From Delta-02 sp964513565 (lineage in GTDB: Bacteria > Desulfobacterota > Syntrophorhabdia > Syntrophorhabdales > Syntrophorhabdaceae): a stretch of DNA of 64,000 nucleotides. Under the pieces are notes generated by a model, which was not told where the DNA came from, did no database searches, and saw nothing but the letters and a program-made list of their open reading frames with translations. Positions 50,428 to 59,336 of this stretch are shown piece by piece (within the stretch, counting starts at the first letter, position 1; the number at the start of each line of letters is the position of its first letter). The position numbers and the translations under genes were made by a program. The stretch spans positions 13,569 through 77,568 of the forward strand of contig CAZENE010000014.1 of the NCBI GenBank assembly GCA_964513565.1, given 5' to 3'.

Positions 50428-51144
50428 TCACGTCCCGGACGAACCCCATTTTCTCAGCGAGAAACCCGATGAACTTTCGTATGCGACGAAGCTTCCGTAC
50501 TGGACGAGATCGCCTGTATTAAGGTATTTCCTGACACGATCACCGTCATTCAAGTCCAGAGCATCCGGAATATGGGAATGGGCCAAGATCACGACATCAT
50601 ACCCGTCATCAAATTTTTGCCGGGCATATGCCCTGAAAATATTCCGGACCTTTTCGCTATATCCTTTGCGGCTCTTCGACAGGAAAGGACGGGAAAGCGA
50701 GGCTATAGCCCAGGCGAGGGATGGTCCGAGGATATCCATGACCCGGTAGAAGAATGAGTGTTTGAGAATCCGGGCGAGCGACATGCTGGCGAACCCGTCG
50801 CCATGGGCGATAAATATTTTTTTGCCCTCTATCTCGAGCGTCATCTCCTGCGCGCACTCAATTCCTGTATATTGTTCATAGTGCGGGCCCATCAGGAACT
50901 CATGATTGCCTTCGAGAAAATAGACTTTTTTCCCGCGCTCGACGAGTTTCTTCAGACTCTCGGTAACACTTCTGTACCATGGGTAGATATACCCGTCATA
51001 ACCATGGTAAAAGTCGAAGAGGTCCCCAAGGACTACCACCATATCGGCATCTTCACAGCAATCGGCAACAAAACGCAAGGTAAGGGCGGTCCTGTCGACG
51101 CTGGTTCGGGTTATATGGACATCGGAAAAAAAAACTATCTTCAT
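50428..51144 (-). CDS. calcineurin-like phosphoesterase, LpxH-like
   Basis: A 238-residue metallophosphoesterase. Five metal motifs are present: FFSDVHITR (DxH), VVVLGDLFDFYHG (GDxxD), FLEGNHEFLMG (GNHE), IFIAHGDGFA and VILAHSHIPDAL (GHxH-like). Similarity is to UDP-2,3-diacylglucosamine hydrolase LpxH of lipid A synthesis. It follows rfbD by 6 bp at the end of the accD-folC-lptD-rfb operon, which supports an LPS role. Other substrates cannot be excluded. Confidence 0.8.
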   Translation of the reverse strand: MKIVFFSDVHITRTSVDRTALTLRFVADCCEDADMVVVLGDLFDFYHGYDGYIYPWYRSVTESLKKLVERGKKVYFLEGNHEFLMGPHYEQYTGIECAQEMTLEIEGKKIFIAHGDGFASMSLARILKHSFFYRVMDILGPSLAWAIASLSRPFLSKSRKGYSEKVRNIFRAYARQKFDDGYDVVILAHSHIPDALDLNDGDRVRKYLNTGDLVQYGSFVAYESSSGFSLRKWGSSGT

Positions 51145-51150
51145 AGCGTA

Positions 51151-51990
51151 TCAGGGCGCTCTGGCAAGGTAATCTTCGAGAGCATCCCTCCAGTTGCGCA
51201 TCTCAAGACCCGTATCCCGGTAAAGTTTCGTAAGATCAAAAACCGAATAAGACGGCCTTTTGGCCTTCCTTCCCAATTCGGCAGACGATATCGGAATGAC
51301 CTCAACAGTCATCCGGAGGAGAGAAAAGACCGCTTTTGCGAGATCATACCAGGTACACGAACCGCTGTTTGACACATGATAGATCCCTGAAAGATCATTA
51401 TTTATTATGGCGGCGACAGGCAGGGCGAGGTCCTTTGCATATGTGGGTGAGCCCTGCTGGTCATTGACCACGCGCACGCAGCCTTGAGCCGTCGCGATGG
51501 CGGAGACCTTATCGATGAAGCTTGACCCGCTGTGCCCGTAGAGCCATTGCGTCCGTATAATGGCCGCGTTTATGTTCCTCTGGAGAATATTTCTTTCACC
51601 GGCAAGCTTGGTGCGGCCGTATACCGACCTCGGGCGCGGTTCGTCATCTTCCCGGTATGGTGAATATTTCTCACCGTCAAAAACATAATCGGTGCTGATG
51701 TGGATAAGCTTGACGTCGGACGCTCCGCAAAGCGAGGCCAGGACCGCAGGCCCTTCGGCATTTGATCTTTCGGCAAATGCTTCATTGTCCTCACATCCGT
51801 CAACGTCGGTCATTGCGGCGAGATTCAACAGGACATCGGGATCGTGCAGGTCAAACATTCTCTTCCCGGCTGTTTCCGATGTTATGTCCCATTCATCGAT
51901 ATCGTAAACCTTACAGTCGAAACGAGCGCAAAGCGAAGGGATAATGCCCTCACCCAGTAAACCCTTGCTGCCGGTAATAAGGACCTTCAT
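51151..51990 (-). CDS. rfbD: dTDP-4-dehydrorhamnose reductase
   Basis: A 279-residue SDR enzyme for the last step of dTDP-L-rhamnose synthesis. Motifs: VLITGSKGLLGEGI (NAD(P)-binding), LLNLAAMTDVDGCEDN, HISTDYVFDGEKYSPYREDD, and SVYGRTKLAGE (catalytic YxxxK). It overlaps rfbB by 4 bp. Length is normal. Confidence 0.93.
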   Translation of the reverse strand: MKVLITGSKGLLGEGIIPSLCARFDCKVYDIDEWDITSETAGKRMFDLHDPDVLLNLAAMTDVDGCEDNEAFAERSNAEGPAVLASLCGASDVKLIHISTDYVFDGEKYSPYREDDEPRPRSVYGRTKLAGERNILQRNINAAIIRTQWLYGHSGSSFIDKVSAIATAQGCVRVVNDQQGSPTYAKDLALPVAAIINNDLSGIYHVSNSGSCTWYDLAKAVFSLLRMTVEVIPISSAELGRKAKRPSYSVFDLTKLYRDTGLEMRNWRDALEDYLARAP

Positions 51991-52997
51991 CGGTTCCCGT
52001 ACATATTTTCATAATAATCGAGATAAGACCCTGTCTTGATCCTCTCCCACCACTGCCTGTTCTCGACATACCATTCGACGGTCTCGCGCATACCCTGTGC
52101 AAAATCGACAGACGGCCTGTAGCCGAGTTCCCTACTGATCTTCCCCGAATCTATGGCGTACCGCCGGTCATGCCCCGGCCGGTCCGTTACATAGCGTATG
52201 AGGGATTCAGGCTTTCCCAATACCTCAAGGACGAGTTTGACGATCTCTATATTTGTCCTTTCGTTGGATGCCCCGATATTATAGATTTTTCCCGTTTCGC
52301 CCTTATGCATAATGAGATCGATGGCGGCGCAATGGTCCTTGACATGGATCCAGTCCCGTATGTTCAGGCCGTCTCCGTAAACGGGTAATTCCCTGTCTGC
52401 CAGGGCGTTGGTTATGATAAGCGGGATGAGTTTTTCCGGAAATTGATACGGTCCGTAATTATTGGAGCAGCGGGTTACGATGACGGGCATGCCGAATGTC
52501 TTGAAATATGCCATAGCGAGCAGATCGGCTGACGTCTTCGACGCCGAATAAGGACTGTTCGGTGCGAGCGGTGTATCTTCCCGGAAGGCGCCGGTATCCC
52601 CGAGCGATCCATAGACCTCATCGGTCGAGATCTGGATAAAGCGCCGCGTGTTTGTTTTGCGCGCCATTTCCAGAAGATTGAAGGTTCCGTTTATGTTCGT
52701 CCTTATAAAACTGCCGGGGTCGATGATGCTGCGGTCAACATGGGATTCCGCCGCAAAATTTACGACAATGTCGATGGGAACCGCAAAAACTTTCTCAAGG
52801 TCTTCAGTCGATGCGATATCTCCCCGTACAAAGGTATACCTGTCGTTTTTTTCGCAATCGTTGAGATTCTCGAGATTGCCTGCGTAGGTAAGCTTATCCA
52901 GGTTGACGATAGTGTAATCATACCGTTCGAGCATCCGGCGAACAAAATTTGTCCCGATAAAGCCGCAGCCCCCGGTAATAAGAACTGTTTCAGCCAT
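51987..52997 (-). CDS. rfbB: dTDP-glucose 4,6-dehydratase
   Basis: About 336 residues. An extended SDR forming dTDP-4-keto-6-deoxyglucose. Motifs: VLITGGCGFIGTNFVRRML, FVRGDIASTEDLEKVF, NFAAESHVDRSIIDPGSFI, ISTDEVYGSL and NSPYSASKTSADLLAMAYF (YxxxK), then RCSNNYGPYQFPEKLIPL. ATG 52997 is preferred. It overlaps rfbC by 8 bp. Confidence 0.95.
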   Translation of the reverse strand: MAETVLITGGCGFIGTNFVRRMLERYDYTIVNLDKLTYAGNLENLNDCEKNDRYTFVRGDIASTEDLEKVFAVPIDIVVNFAAESHVDRSIIDPGSFIRTNINGTFNLLEMARKTNTRRFIQISTDEVYGSLGDTGAFREDTPLAPNSPYSASKTSADLLAMAYFKTFGMPVIVTRCSNNYGPYQFPEKLIPLIITNALADRELPVYGDGLNIRDWIHVKDHCAAIDLIMHKGETGKIYNIGASNERTNIEIVKLVLEVLGKPESLIRYVTDRPGHDRRYAIDSGKISRELGYRPSVDFAQGMRETVEWYVENRQWWERIKTGSYLDYYENMYGNR

Positions 52998-53457
52998 CTT
53001 TCCTCTCCCAATTGTAGGGTATATCGTTTTTATGGGGATCGACCCTGAATTCGTCGGGCTCCGCATAATCGTAAACCTGTGTCGGTATGTTTATGATCAG
53101 GGACTCCTCAACGCTTATGCATTTCCACCCGTGGTATACCATGCGCGGTACCCTGACGAGCCGGGCATTATGGTCCCCGATATAAAAGACATCGATCTTG
53201 CCCCGGGTAGGCGATGCGTCCCGGGCATCGTAGAGGACAAGTTTTATCATTCCTTTGATGCACGAGATGCAGTCATCCTGTTTTTTATGATAATGCCATG
53301 CCTTGACCACCTGGGGATACGTGGTTGTGAGATAGACCTGCCCGAACCCGGCGAAAATTTCGTCGTCATTGCGCAGTATCTCCATTAACCGTCCCCTTTC
53401 GTCGGGGATCACCTTGAGTTGTTTCAATGCAACGCCGTTTATCATGTCTTTATCCAT
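52990..53457 (-). CDS. rfbC: dTDP-4-dehydrorhamnose 3,5-epimerase family protein
   Basis: About 155 residues, a short cupin of the RmlC family: VIPDERGRLMEILRNDDEIF, VVKAWHYHKKQDD (active-site His region), KLVLYDARDASPTRG, RVPRMVYHGWKCISVEESLI, and YDYAEPDEFRVDP. It is shorter than enteric RmlC (about 180) and resembles the divergent form. It lies between rfbA and rfbB with overlaps on both sides, which supports the epimerase role. Confidence 0.85.
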   Translation of the reverse strand: MDKDMINGVALKQLKVIPDERGRLMEILRNDDEIFAGFGQVYLTTTYPQVVKAWHYHKKQDDCISCIKGMIKLVLYDARDASPTRGKIDVFYIGDHNARLVRVPRMVYHGWKCISVEESLIINIPTQVYDYAEPDEFRVDPHKNDIPYNWERKDG

Positions 53458-54178
53458 TGTTCGCCCCCGTTTGGGCAACGAGCATGCTTGCCCGGAGAAG
53501 GGATTCGAAAGTTCCTGCATCCGTCCACCAGCCATCGAGCATCCCCCACGTCATCGAGCCGTCTTTGACATACGCGTTATTAACATCGGTTATCTCCAAT
53601 TCCCCTCTGTCGGATGGTTTTAAGGTCTTCACGATATCGAAGACGCTGGCATCGTAGAGGTAGATCCCGACAACGGCAAGATTGCTCCGGGGGTTCTTTG
53701 GTTTTTCGACAATGTTGATCAGCCTGTCGTTTTCGATCTCGGCCACACCGAACCTTTCGGGATCGGGCACTTCCTTGAGCAGGATCCTGGCCCCTGTTCC
53801 TTGCTCCTTGAAATCATGTACGGCCTTTATAATGTTCCGCTCGATGATATTGTCCCCGAGGATAACGCAAATAGAATCACCGTCAGCGAAATATTCCGCA
53901 AGAGACAGTGCAGCCGCTATACCCCCTTCCCCCTCCTGATAGGTATAATTGAGATGTTTGAGCCCGAAGTCTTTCCCGTTACCCATGAGCCGCAGAAAAT
54001 CTCCCGCGTGGTTCCCGCCCGTCACGATCATTATATCTGTTATACCGGCCTTTATCAGGGCCTCGATCGGGTAGTAGATCATCGGCTTGTCATAGACGGG
54101 CAGGAGGTGCTTGTTGGTTATGCGCGTAAGAGGCGCAAGCCGCGATCCGAGTCCGCCTGCCAGAATTATCCCTTTCAT
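53450..54178 (-). CDS. rfbA: glucose-1-phosphate thymidylyltransferase, short form
   Basis: A 242-residue nucleotidyltransferase making dTDP-glucose. Motifs: MKGIILAGGLGSRLAPLTRI, NKHLLPVYDKPMIYYPIEAL, GEGGIAAALSLAEYF, VILGDNIIERN, and NIVEKPKNPRSNLAVVGIYL. It lacks the about 50-residue C-terminal part of enteric RmlA, as in the short forms of many anaerobes. It lies 15 bp after lptD and opens the rfbACBD set. Confidence 0.92.
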   Translation of the reverse strand: MKGIILAGGLGSRLAPLTRITNKHLLPVYDKPMIYYPIEALIKAGITDIMIVTGGNHAGDFLRLMGNGKDFGLKHLNYTYQEGEGGIAAALSLAEYFADGDSICVILGDNIIERNIIKAVHDFKEQGTGARILLKEVPDPERFGVAEIENDRLINIVEKPKNPRSNLAVVGIYLYDASVFDIVKTLKPSDRGELEITDVNNAYVKDGSMTWGMLDGWWTDAGTFESLLRASMLVAQTGANNG

Positions 54179-54193
54179 GGTTTAAACCTCCTG

Positions 54194-56320
54194 CTATTGA
54201 GATGTTATACCCGTAAGATCAAAGGAGATCTTGAAGCTCGTATCTCTCGGTCTCTGGGTCTGGCTGAGAGACAGGGTCGTCGACCAGCATCCGGGCTTGT
54301 ATCTTATCCAGTACGCAGTGTCGATCCATTCCTTGGTGGTAAACTCGTATCTTATCTCGTACCCGCCCGAAAATACGGAATATGTGCCCATTGTGGCAAG
54401 AAAGATCTGATTTGACGTCCCGAATGGGATTACCGCTCCGGTAACAGGGTCCGTATATTGCTCGACGTATTCACCTGTATAGGGGTTAATACCGTATCCG
54501 TTGGAATAACTGTGAGAAACAGACAGCGAGTATACATTGGGAAGGTTGTAAGAAAGTCCGTGCCTTAAGGCCTTGGCCCCCTCACCGCTGACATTCCACA
54601 CGCTTTCATGGGAAAAAGACAGGACTGATACAGGTGTAAAAGTAAACCGAACATCAATATCTGAAAAACGCGACCCGGAGCCCTTATAGAGGTCCGATGA
54701 TTCGAGATTACCCGAAATGCCATAGGTCTGCGACACCTCAAAGAGGGACATCTCGCGTTTCCCGCCGGTCTCATCCGCTTCGTAAAGATAATGATTGAGT
54801 GAATATGTCAGTACGTTCGTCTGGTCCATCCGGTCATATGCATCTATCTGGGGGACATCGTTATATCCCGTAGACGGTATATAAGTGTAACGCACGGCGG
54901 GCTTGATCACGCTCTGCATTGATTGAAGGGACGACCAGCCTGTAAAATAGTTCTTCATGAACTGCATATTCGTATCGCCGTCGAGCCTCAACGTCTGCCG
55001 GTAGTTTGAATTTCCATTATGTGTTTCGCCGCGATTGACAAGATAGCCGCTCTCGTATAATGTCGCACTCAAAAGAGTGTTCAGGCCCTTATAGGGAAGA
55101 GGAAGCCTCAGTGACGGGTCCACGGTAACGCGTGTGAACGTGGCTCCCTTGTCCCGGTAAAAGTTCGTCAGGGAGCTGTTGAGATCGAGATACATATTTG
55201 TATGGGGAATGGGGATATATTCGGTGAAATATGTTATTTCAGGATAATATTGAAATATCGTACTGTCATCTTCCATCAGCAGGTTGCGGAATTTGCTTAC
55301 CCCTCCCGTCAGCAACGATTTGTGCAATGGCTTTTCGAGGTAAACCGTCGATTTAAGCTGACTTTCACTTCTTTCCGTTACCGACTCGCCGAAATCCTCG
55401 AGATAATCATTATCGGAAACTTCCCATATATTTGCCTTGAACCGAACATCTTTGAAAAAAACCTGATCATGTTTCGCTTTGAACTGATACCGTACATCAC
55501 CATAATCATTATCATTGATTATATTGCCTTCCAGTTCCCCCTTGAAATCTTCACGTATCGCATATCTGTACTGGGCCCCGAGCATGACGCCTCTTTTGGA
55601 CATGTAGTCGGCCGAAAAGGTCGCATCCGTGTCTTTCGATATCGCCCAAAAATAGGAAAGCTTGAAACTTGCTCCATCTGCCGACGAAAGTCCCATTTCA
55701 GGTATGAGGAATCCGGAGGCCCTCTCCGTCTTAACGGGGAAGATCCCCCACGGGACGTAAAAAACGGGAATGCCCAAGATATGGAACCTGGTTGACCGGG
55801 TTTTTGCATATCCCTGCACGGTAATATCAACCTCATCCGAGGTAAATGTCCAGTCCGGTCTATCCCAGCCGCACGTGGTAAATCTTCCCTGCTTGATCTT
55901 GTATTGGGATTCCCCGGTCTTTTCGATCTCTTCGCCATTGATGTATACATTGCCTGTTTTAATAAAGACCCGCGCTTTTTCCAGGTTTCCTTTCTTGGTT
56001 TCCAGGTTGAGCTGCATGCGTTCCGCTTCGATCCGGTCCCCCATATCCTCATAGACGACATTTCCTACGGCCGTTACATCCTTGGTATTGTCGTCCAGAA
56101 AAACATAATCTGCATCGACGGTGCGGGTTGTTTCCTTGATGTGAACATTACCGCGGGCGGTGTATGTATTTGCGGCACTATCATACTCGATCATGTCAGC
56201 CGTTATATTCACAGGCCCTTTGATCTCACTCTGCCGGACGCCGATCTCTTGCCCGCCCACTATGAGGGGGAACAAAACGGCGAGCATCGCAATGAGTACA
56301 AAGAATCTAAAAGATCTCAT
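54194..56320 (-). CDS. lptD: LPS-assembly outer membrane protein LptD
   Basis: A 708-residue outer membrane barrel that inserts LPS in the outer leaflet. Signal peptide MRSFRFFVLIAMLAVLFPLI; residues about 30-150 form the OstA/LptA-like jellyroll (NITADMIEYDSAANTYTARG, NVVYEDMGDRIEAERMQL); then a large beta barrel with IPVFYVPWGIFPVKTERASG. Two Cys, one in TTCGWDRP (about 150) and one in KPGCWS (about 688), could make one interdomain disulfide; the enteric protein has four. It overlaps folC by 14 bp. Confidence 0.92.
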   Translation of the reverse strand: MRSFRFFVLIAMLAVLFPLIVGGQEIGVRQSEIKGPVNITADMIEYDSAANTYTARGNVHIKETTRTVDADYVFLDDNTKDVTAVGNVVYEDMGDRIEAERMQLNLETKKGNLEKARVFIKTGNVYINGEEIEKTGESQYKIKQGRFTTCGWDRPDWTFTSDEVDITVQGYAKTRSTRFHILGIPVFYVPWGIFPVKTERASGFLIPEMGLSSADGASFKLSYFWAISKDTDATFSADYMSKRGVMLGAQYRYAIREDFKGELEGNIINDNDYGDVRYQFKAKHDQVFFKDVRFKANIWEVSDNDYLEDFGESVTERSESQLKSTVYLEKPLHKSLLTGGVSKFRNLLMEDDSTIFQYYPEITYFTEYIPIPHTNMYLDLNSSLTNFYRDKGATFTRVTVDPSLRLPLPYKGLNTLLSATLYESGYLVNRGETHNGNSNYRQTLRLDGDTNMQFMKNYFTGWSSLQSMQSVIKPAVRYTYIPSTGYNDVPQIDAYDRMDQTNVLTYSLNHYLYEADETGGKREMSLFEVSQTYGISGNLESSDLYKGSGSRFSDIDVRFTFTPVSVLSFSHESVWNVSGEGAKALRHGLSYNLPNVYSLSVSHSYSNGYGINPYTGEYVEQYTDPVTGAVIPFGTSNQIFLATMGTYSVFSGGYEIRYEFTTKEWIDTAYWIRYKPGCWSTTLSLSQTQRPRDTSFKISFDLTGITSQ

Positions 56321-57578
56321 GTATGGCCTGCCTGGCCTCTCCGACGGTATAGAATGAACCGGTGACGAGGATCAGATCCCTGTCGCCTGTAACCTTCCGG
56401 GCCTGCTCCAGTGCGCTCCGGGTATCCTTTGTCACTATAGTGTTCCGCAATATGTTTTTCATTTCGGCCGCATTTCGCGCGCGGTCCGTCCCGGGCCGTG
56501 TAATGATCGCAAGATCGATGCAATCCTTCATTGATTCGAGCATTTTGCGGTACTGTTTGTCGCGCATGACCCCGAAAACCATAACTTTCCTGTGGTCCCG
56601 GTAATTTGTATGTAAAAAGCGCCTGAGAACTCGCACGCCCGATGCATTATGCGCGCCGTCGAGTATGATAAGCGGCTTCTCCCACACCGTTTCGAGGCGT
56701 CCCTGCCATATTATAGAACTAAGAGCTGACCGTATCCGGGATTCGGGAATATTATATCCCAGATGGGATACAACTTCTATTGCGCACAGGGCAAGTGATG
56801 CGTTTGACAGTTGGTGATCGCCGTCCAGGTTGACCGCGATATCATCAATTGTCCGGTGAAGGCCACGATAGGACATGCGCCTCAAGCCGGACTTTCTGAA
56901 CGAAAAATCCCTGCCTGAAACATATGCAGGGCTTCCCTTTTGGTCGGCGATCCTTAAAATTATCTCGAGGGGCCTGAGCCGCGCACCCGTGATCACCGGA
57001 ACGCCTTCCTTGATGATGCCGGCCTTTTCAGCCGCTATCTTCGACAGGGTGGCGCCCAATTCTTTCATGTGGTCGAACGCCACATTCGTAATGACGCTCA
57101 CGAGAGGATCGACGACATTTGTCGAGTCAAGCCTGCCTCCGAGCCCTGTTTCTATAACCGCAATATCGACCTTGTTCCGCCGGAAGTATTCAAATGCCAT
57201 CGCAGTCGTGAAATCGAAGAAGGTGTAGAACCCGCCGGGACATTCACGGTCTGCCCTGCCTTTGATGTGATCGGTTAGCAAGGCTACCTCTTTTTCCGTG
57301 ATCTCTTTTTCATCCACTGTGATCCGCTCCGTGAACGAAACAAGATGCGGCGATGTGTATTTGCCGACATGGTACCCCGCTTCTTTAAGGATAAACGCGA
57401 TCATTGTCGCAACGGAGCCTTTTCCGTTGGTGCCTGCAATATGTATTGATCTGAATGACCGGTGAGGATCGGATATGCATGTCAGAAGCCTCGATATATT
57501 ACCGAGGCCGAAAACAGAGCCGAATTTTTCCAGGCCGTATAAATATCTTAAAGATTCCTCATATCCGGGATCATTCAT
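56307..57578 (-). CDS. folC: folylpolyglutamate synthase / dihydrofolate synthase
   Basis: A 423-residue Mur-ligase-like enzyme adding glutamate to folates. Motifs: HIAGTNGKGSVATMIAFILK (P-loop), GYHVGKYTSPHLVSFTERI, VIETGLGGRLDSTNVV, SVITNVAFDHMKELGATLSK and AEKAGIIKEGVPVI, then ILDGAHNASGVRVLRRFL. Length is normal. It overlaps accD by 4 bp, as in many bacteria where accD-folC are paired. Confidence 0.94.
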   Translation of the reverse strand: MNDPGYEESLRYLYGLEKFGSVFGLGNISRLLTCISDPHRSFRSIHIAGTNGKGSVATMIAFILKEAGYHVGKYTSPHLVSFTERITVDEKEITEKEVALLTDHIKGRADRECPGGFYTFFDFTTAMAFEYFRRNKVDIAVIETGLGGRLDSTNVVDPLVSVITNVAFDHMKELGATLSKIAAEKAGIIKEGVPVITGARLRPLEIILRIADQKGSPAYVSGRDFSFRKSGLRRMSYRGLHRTIDDIAVNLDGDHQLSNASLALCAIEVVSHLGYNIPESRIRSALSSIIWQGRLETVWEKPLIILDGAHNASGVRVLRRFLHTNYRDHRKVMVFGVMRDKQYRKMLESMKDCIDLAIITRPGTDRARNAAEMKNILRNTIVTKDTRSALEQARKVTGDRDLILVTGSFYTVGEARQAIHEIF

Positions 57579-58438
57579 GTGATCAGGGACAGCAATGTAT
57601 ATAATGTTTGCTTGAGCTCTTTTCGCGAGGAGATCATATCAATCATGCCATGTTCGAGCAAATATTCCGCCCGCTGGAATCCCGGGGGCAGCTTGGCTTT
57701 GATGGTTTCCTTGATGACCCTCTCCCCCGCGAAGCCTATCATTGCCTTAGGCTCTGCAATGATTATGTCGCCAAGCATCCCCATGCTTGCGGAAACACCG
57801 CCGAGAGTAGGATCGGTAAGTATCGTTATATAAGGTATATTATTGCTTTTCAGATGATATATGGCGCCGGAGACCTTTGACATCTGCATGAGGGACATAA
57901 TGCCTTCCTGCATCCTGGCGCCGCCGGATGAGCAGAACAATACGACCGGCATTTTCTGCTTTACTCCTTCTTCGAGGGTTCGGGTGATCTTCTCGCCGAC
58001 CACACTGCCGAGGCTGCCTCCCATAAAACTGAAATCAAAGATCGCTGCCAGTACAGGGATGCCGCCTATTTTTGCACTGCCGCATATCAAGGCGTCACGC
58101 CGGTTGCATATTTCTTGGGTTTCCGCAAGCCTCACTTTGTACGGTTTCGTGTCCTTGAATTTCAGGAAATCGACGGGTTCCACACGCTCATAAAATTCTG
58201 TGAAGCTGCCCTTGTCAAATGTAAGGGCTATCCTGTTATCTACCGATATCGGGAAATGATAGAAGCACTTCGGGCAAACATGTCTGTTCCTTTCGACTTC
58301 TTTTCTGTACAGAAGTTCCTGACAGGAATTACATTTCCGCCAGAGCGATTCTTCCTTCTCGGCCTTCGAAATCTCTTTCTCTATATTTATCTCATGGTAG
58401 GGTTTCTTCTCTTTATCCCTTTTTTTGAATAATCCCAT
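57575..58438 (-). CDS. accD: acetyl-CoA carboxylase carboxyltransferase subunit beta
   Basis: A 287-residue subunit for malonyl-CoA formation in fatty acid synthesis. A four-Cys zinc ribbon (WRKCNSCQELLYR, HVCPKCFYHF) is at about 35-60. Then the crotonase-fold core: SGGARMQEGIMSLMQMSKVS, ITILTDPTLGGVSASMGMLG, and AEPKAMIGFAGERVIKETI. First gene of the long minus-strand operon; a divergent hydrolase gene starts 45 bp away. Confidence 0.95.
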   Translation of the reverse strand: MGLFKKRDKEKKPYHEINIEKEISKAEKEESLWRKCNSCQELLYRKEVERNRHVCPKCFYHFPISVDNRIALTFDKGSFTEFYERVEPVDFLKFKDTKPYKVRLAETQEICNRRDALICGSAKIGGIPVLAAIFDFSFMGGSLGSVVGEKITRTLEEGVKQKMPVVLFCSSGGARMQEGIMSLMQMSKVSGAIYHLKSNNIPYITILTDPTLGGVSASMGMLGDIIIAEPKAMIGFAGERVIKETIKAKLPPGFQRAEYLLEHGMIDMISSRKELKQTLYTLLSLIT

Positions 58439-58482
58439 TACTTTTCCAGTTGAATTTTTGCTGAAAAACTACCAAAATAAGT

Positions 58483-59109
58483 ATGTCTATGTCAATAGAA
58501 AGGGTCAATATAGGCTCCGACCAGAACTTGGAGGGTTTACTGCGCTTCCAAAGCAAAAAAGCCGGGGTCGTCATATGCCATCCGCACCCCCTGTACGGCG
58601 GCAATATGTACAATAATGTCGTGAGCGCCATAGAGGACGGTTATTCCGCACAGGGGTTCAGCACCCTTATATTCAATTTCCGGGGGGTCGGCAATTCTCA
58701 GGGTGAATATGATGAGGGTGAAGGAGAGGTCAGGGATGCCACGGCAGCGTGTGGGCACCTGGCGAAGCGCCTTGACGATGACGCCCGGTTAACTCTTGCC
58801 GGTTATTCATTCGGCGCATGGGTCATTTCGAGGTCTGCCCTTGAGATAAACGAGTTCGATAGTCTTTTTCTCGTTTCATTTCCCTGCCTGATATATAAGT
58901 ACGATCACCTGAGAAATTTCAATAAAGAGATCATAATCGTAGGCGGGACATATGATGATATAGCACCGATGGATGACCTCTACGACCTTTATCAAAACCT
59001 TCTGACAAAGGACAAACATCTCAAGGTAATTGATACAACCCATTTCTATGCGGGCAAAGAAACTGAATTAATAGACTTTATCAAGGAAACTATACCTAAG
59101 ATCAGGTAA
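58483..59109 (+). CDS. alpha/beta hydrolase
   Basis: A 208-residue cytosolic hydrolase. Features: VICHPHPLYGGNMYNNVVSA (oxyanion side), TLIFNFRGVGNSQGEYDEGE, nucleophile Ser in LTLAGYSFGAWVISR, Asp in VGGTYDDIAPMDDLY and His in IDTTHFYAGKE. This HPHP/RGVG pattern is a common small hydrolase family (similar to dienelactone-hydrolase-like proteins). Substrate unknown. It is divergent from accD; ileS lies 227 bp further on the same strand. Confidence 0.85.
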   Translation: MSMSIERVNIGSDQNLEGLLRFQSKKAGVVICHPHPLYGGNMYNNVVSAIEDGYSAQGFSTLIFNFRGVGNSQGEYDEGEGEVRDATAACGHLAKRLDDDARLTLAGYSFGAWVISRSALEINEFDSLFLVSFPCLIYKYDHLRNFNKEIIIVGGTYDDIAPMDDLYDLYQNLLTKDKHLKVIDTTHFYAGKETELIDFIKETIPKIR

Positions 59110-59336
59110 TGGGTGATAGGAATTGAATTCCCCATTGCCCATGGCTTATCGCCATTACCCGGTTTTTCCCCTTCTTCTTGAATAGATACCCGCTTTATGT
59201 TAATTTGATTTCAGAATCCTGAGGGTTACGACGGCTACGGAGACTGTTACACGGCCAAATCCCCACCACAACAAGATGTCGTAAGCTGCGGCAACCCGGC
59301 GAGGATTACTTCCTGTTTCAGCAAGGATCGCCCGTT

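Noticed and set aside
59110..59336. Possible T-box leader upstream of ileS
   Set aside because: No T-box core sequence (AGGGTGGNACCGCG-like) is seen in the 227-bp leader.
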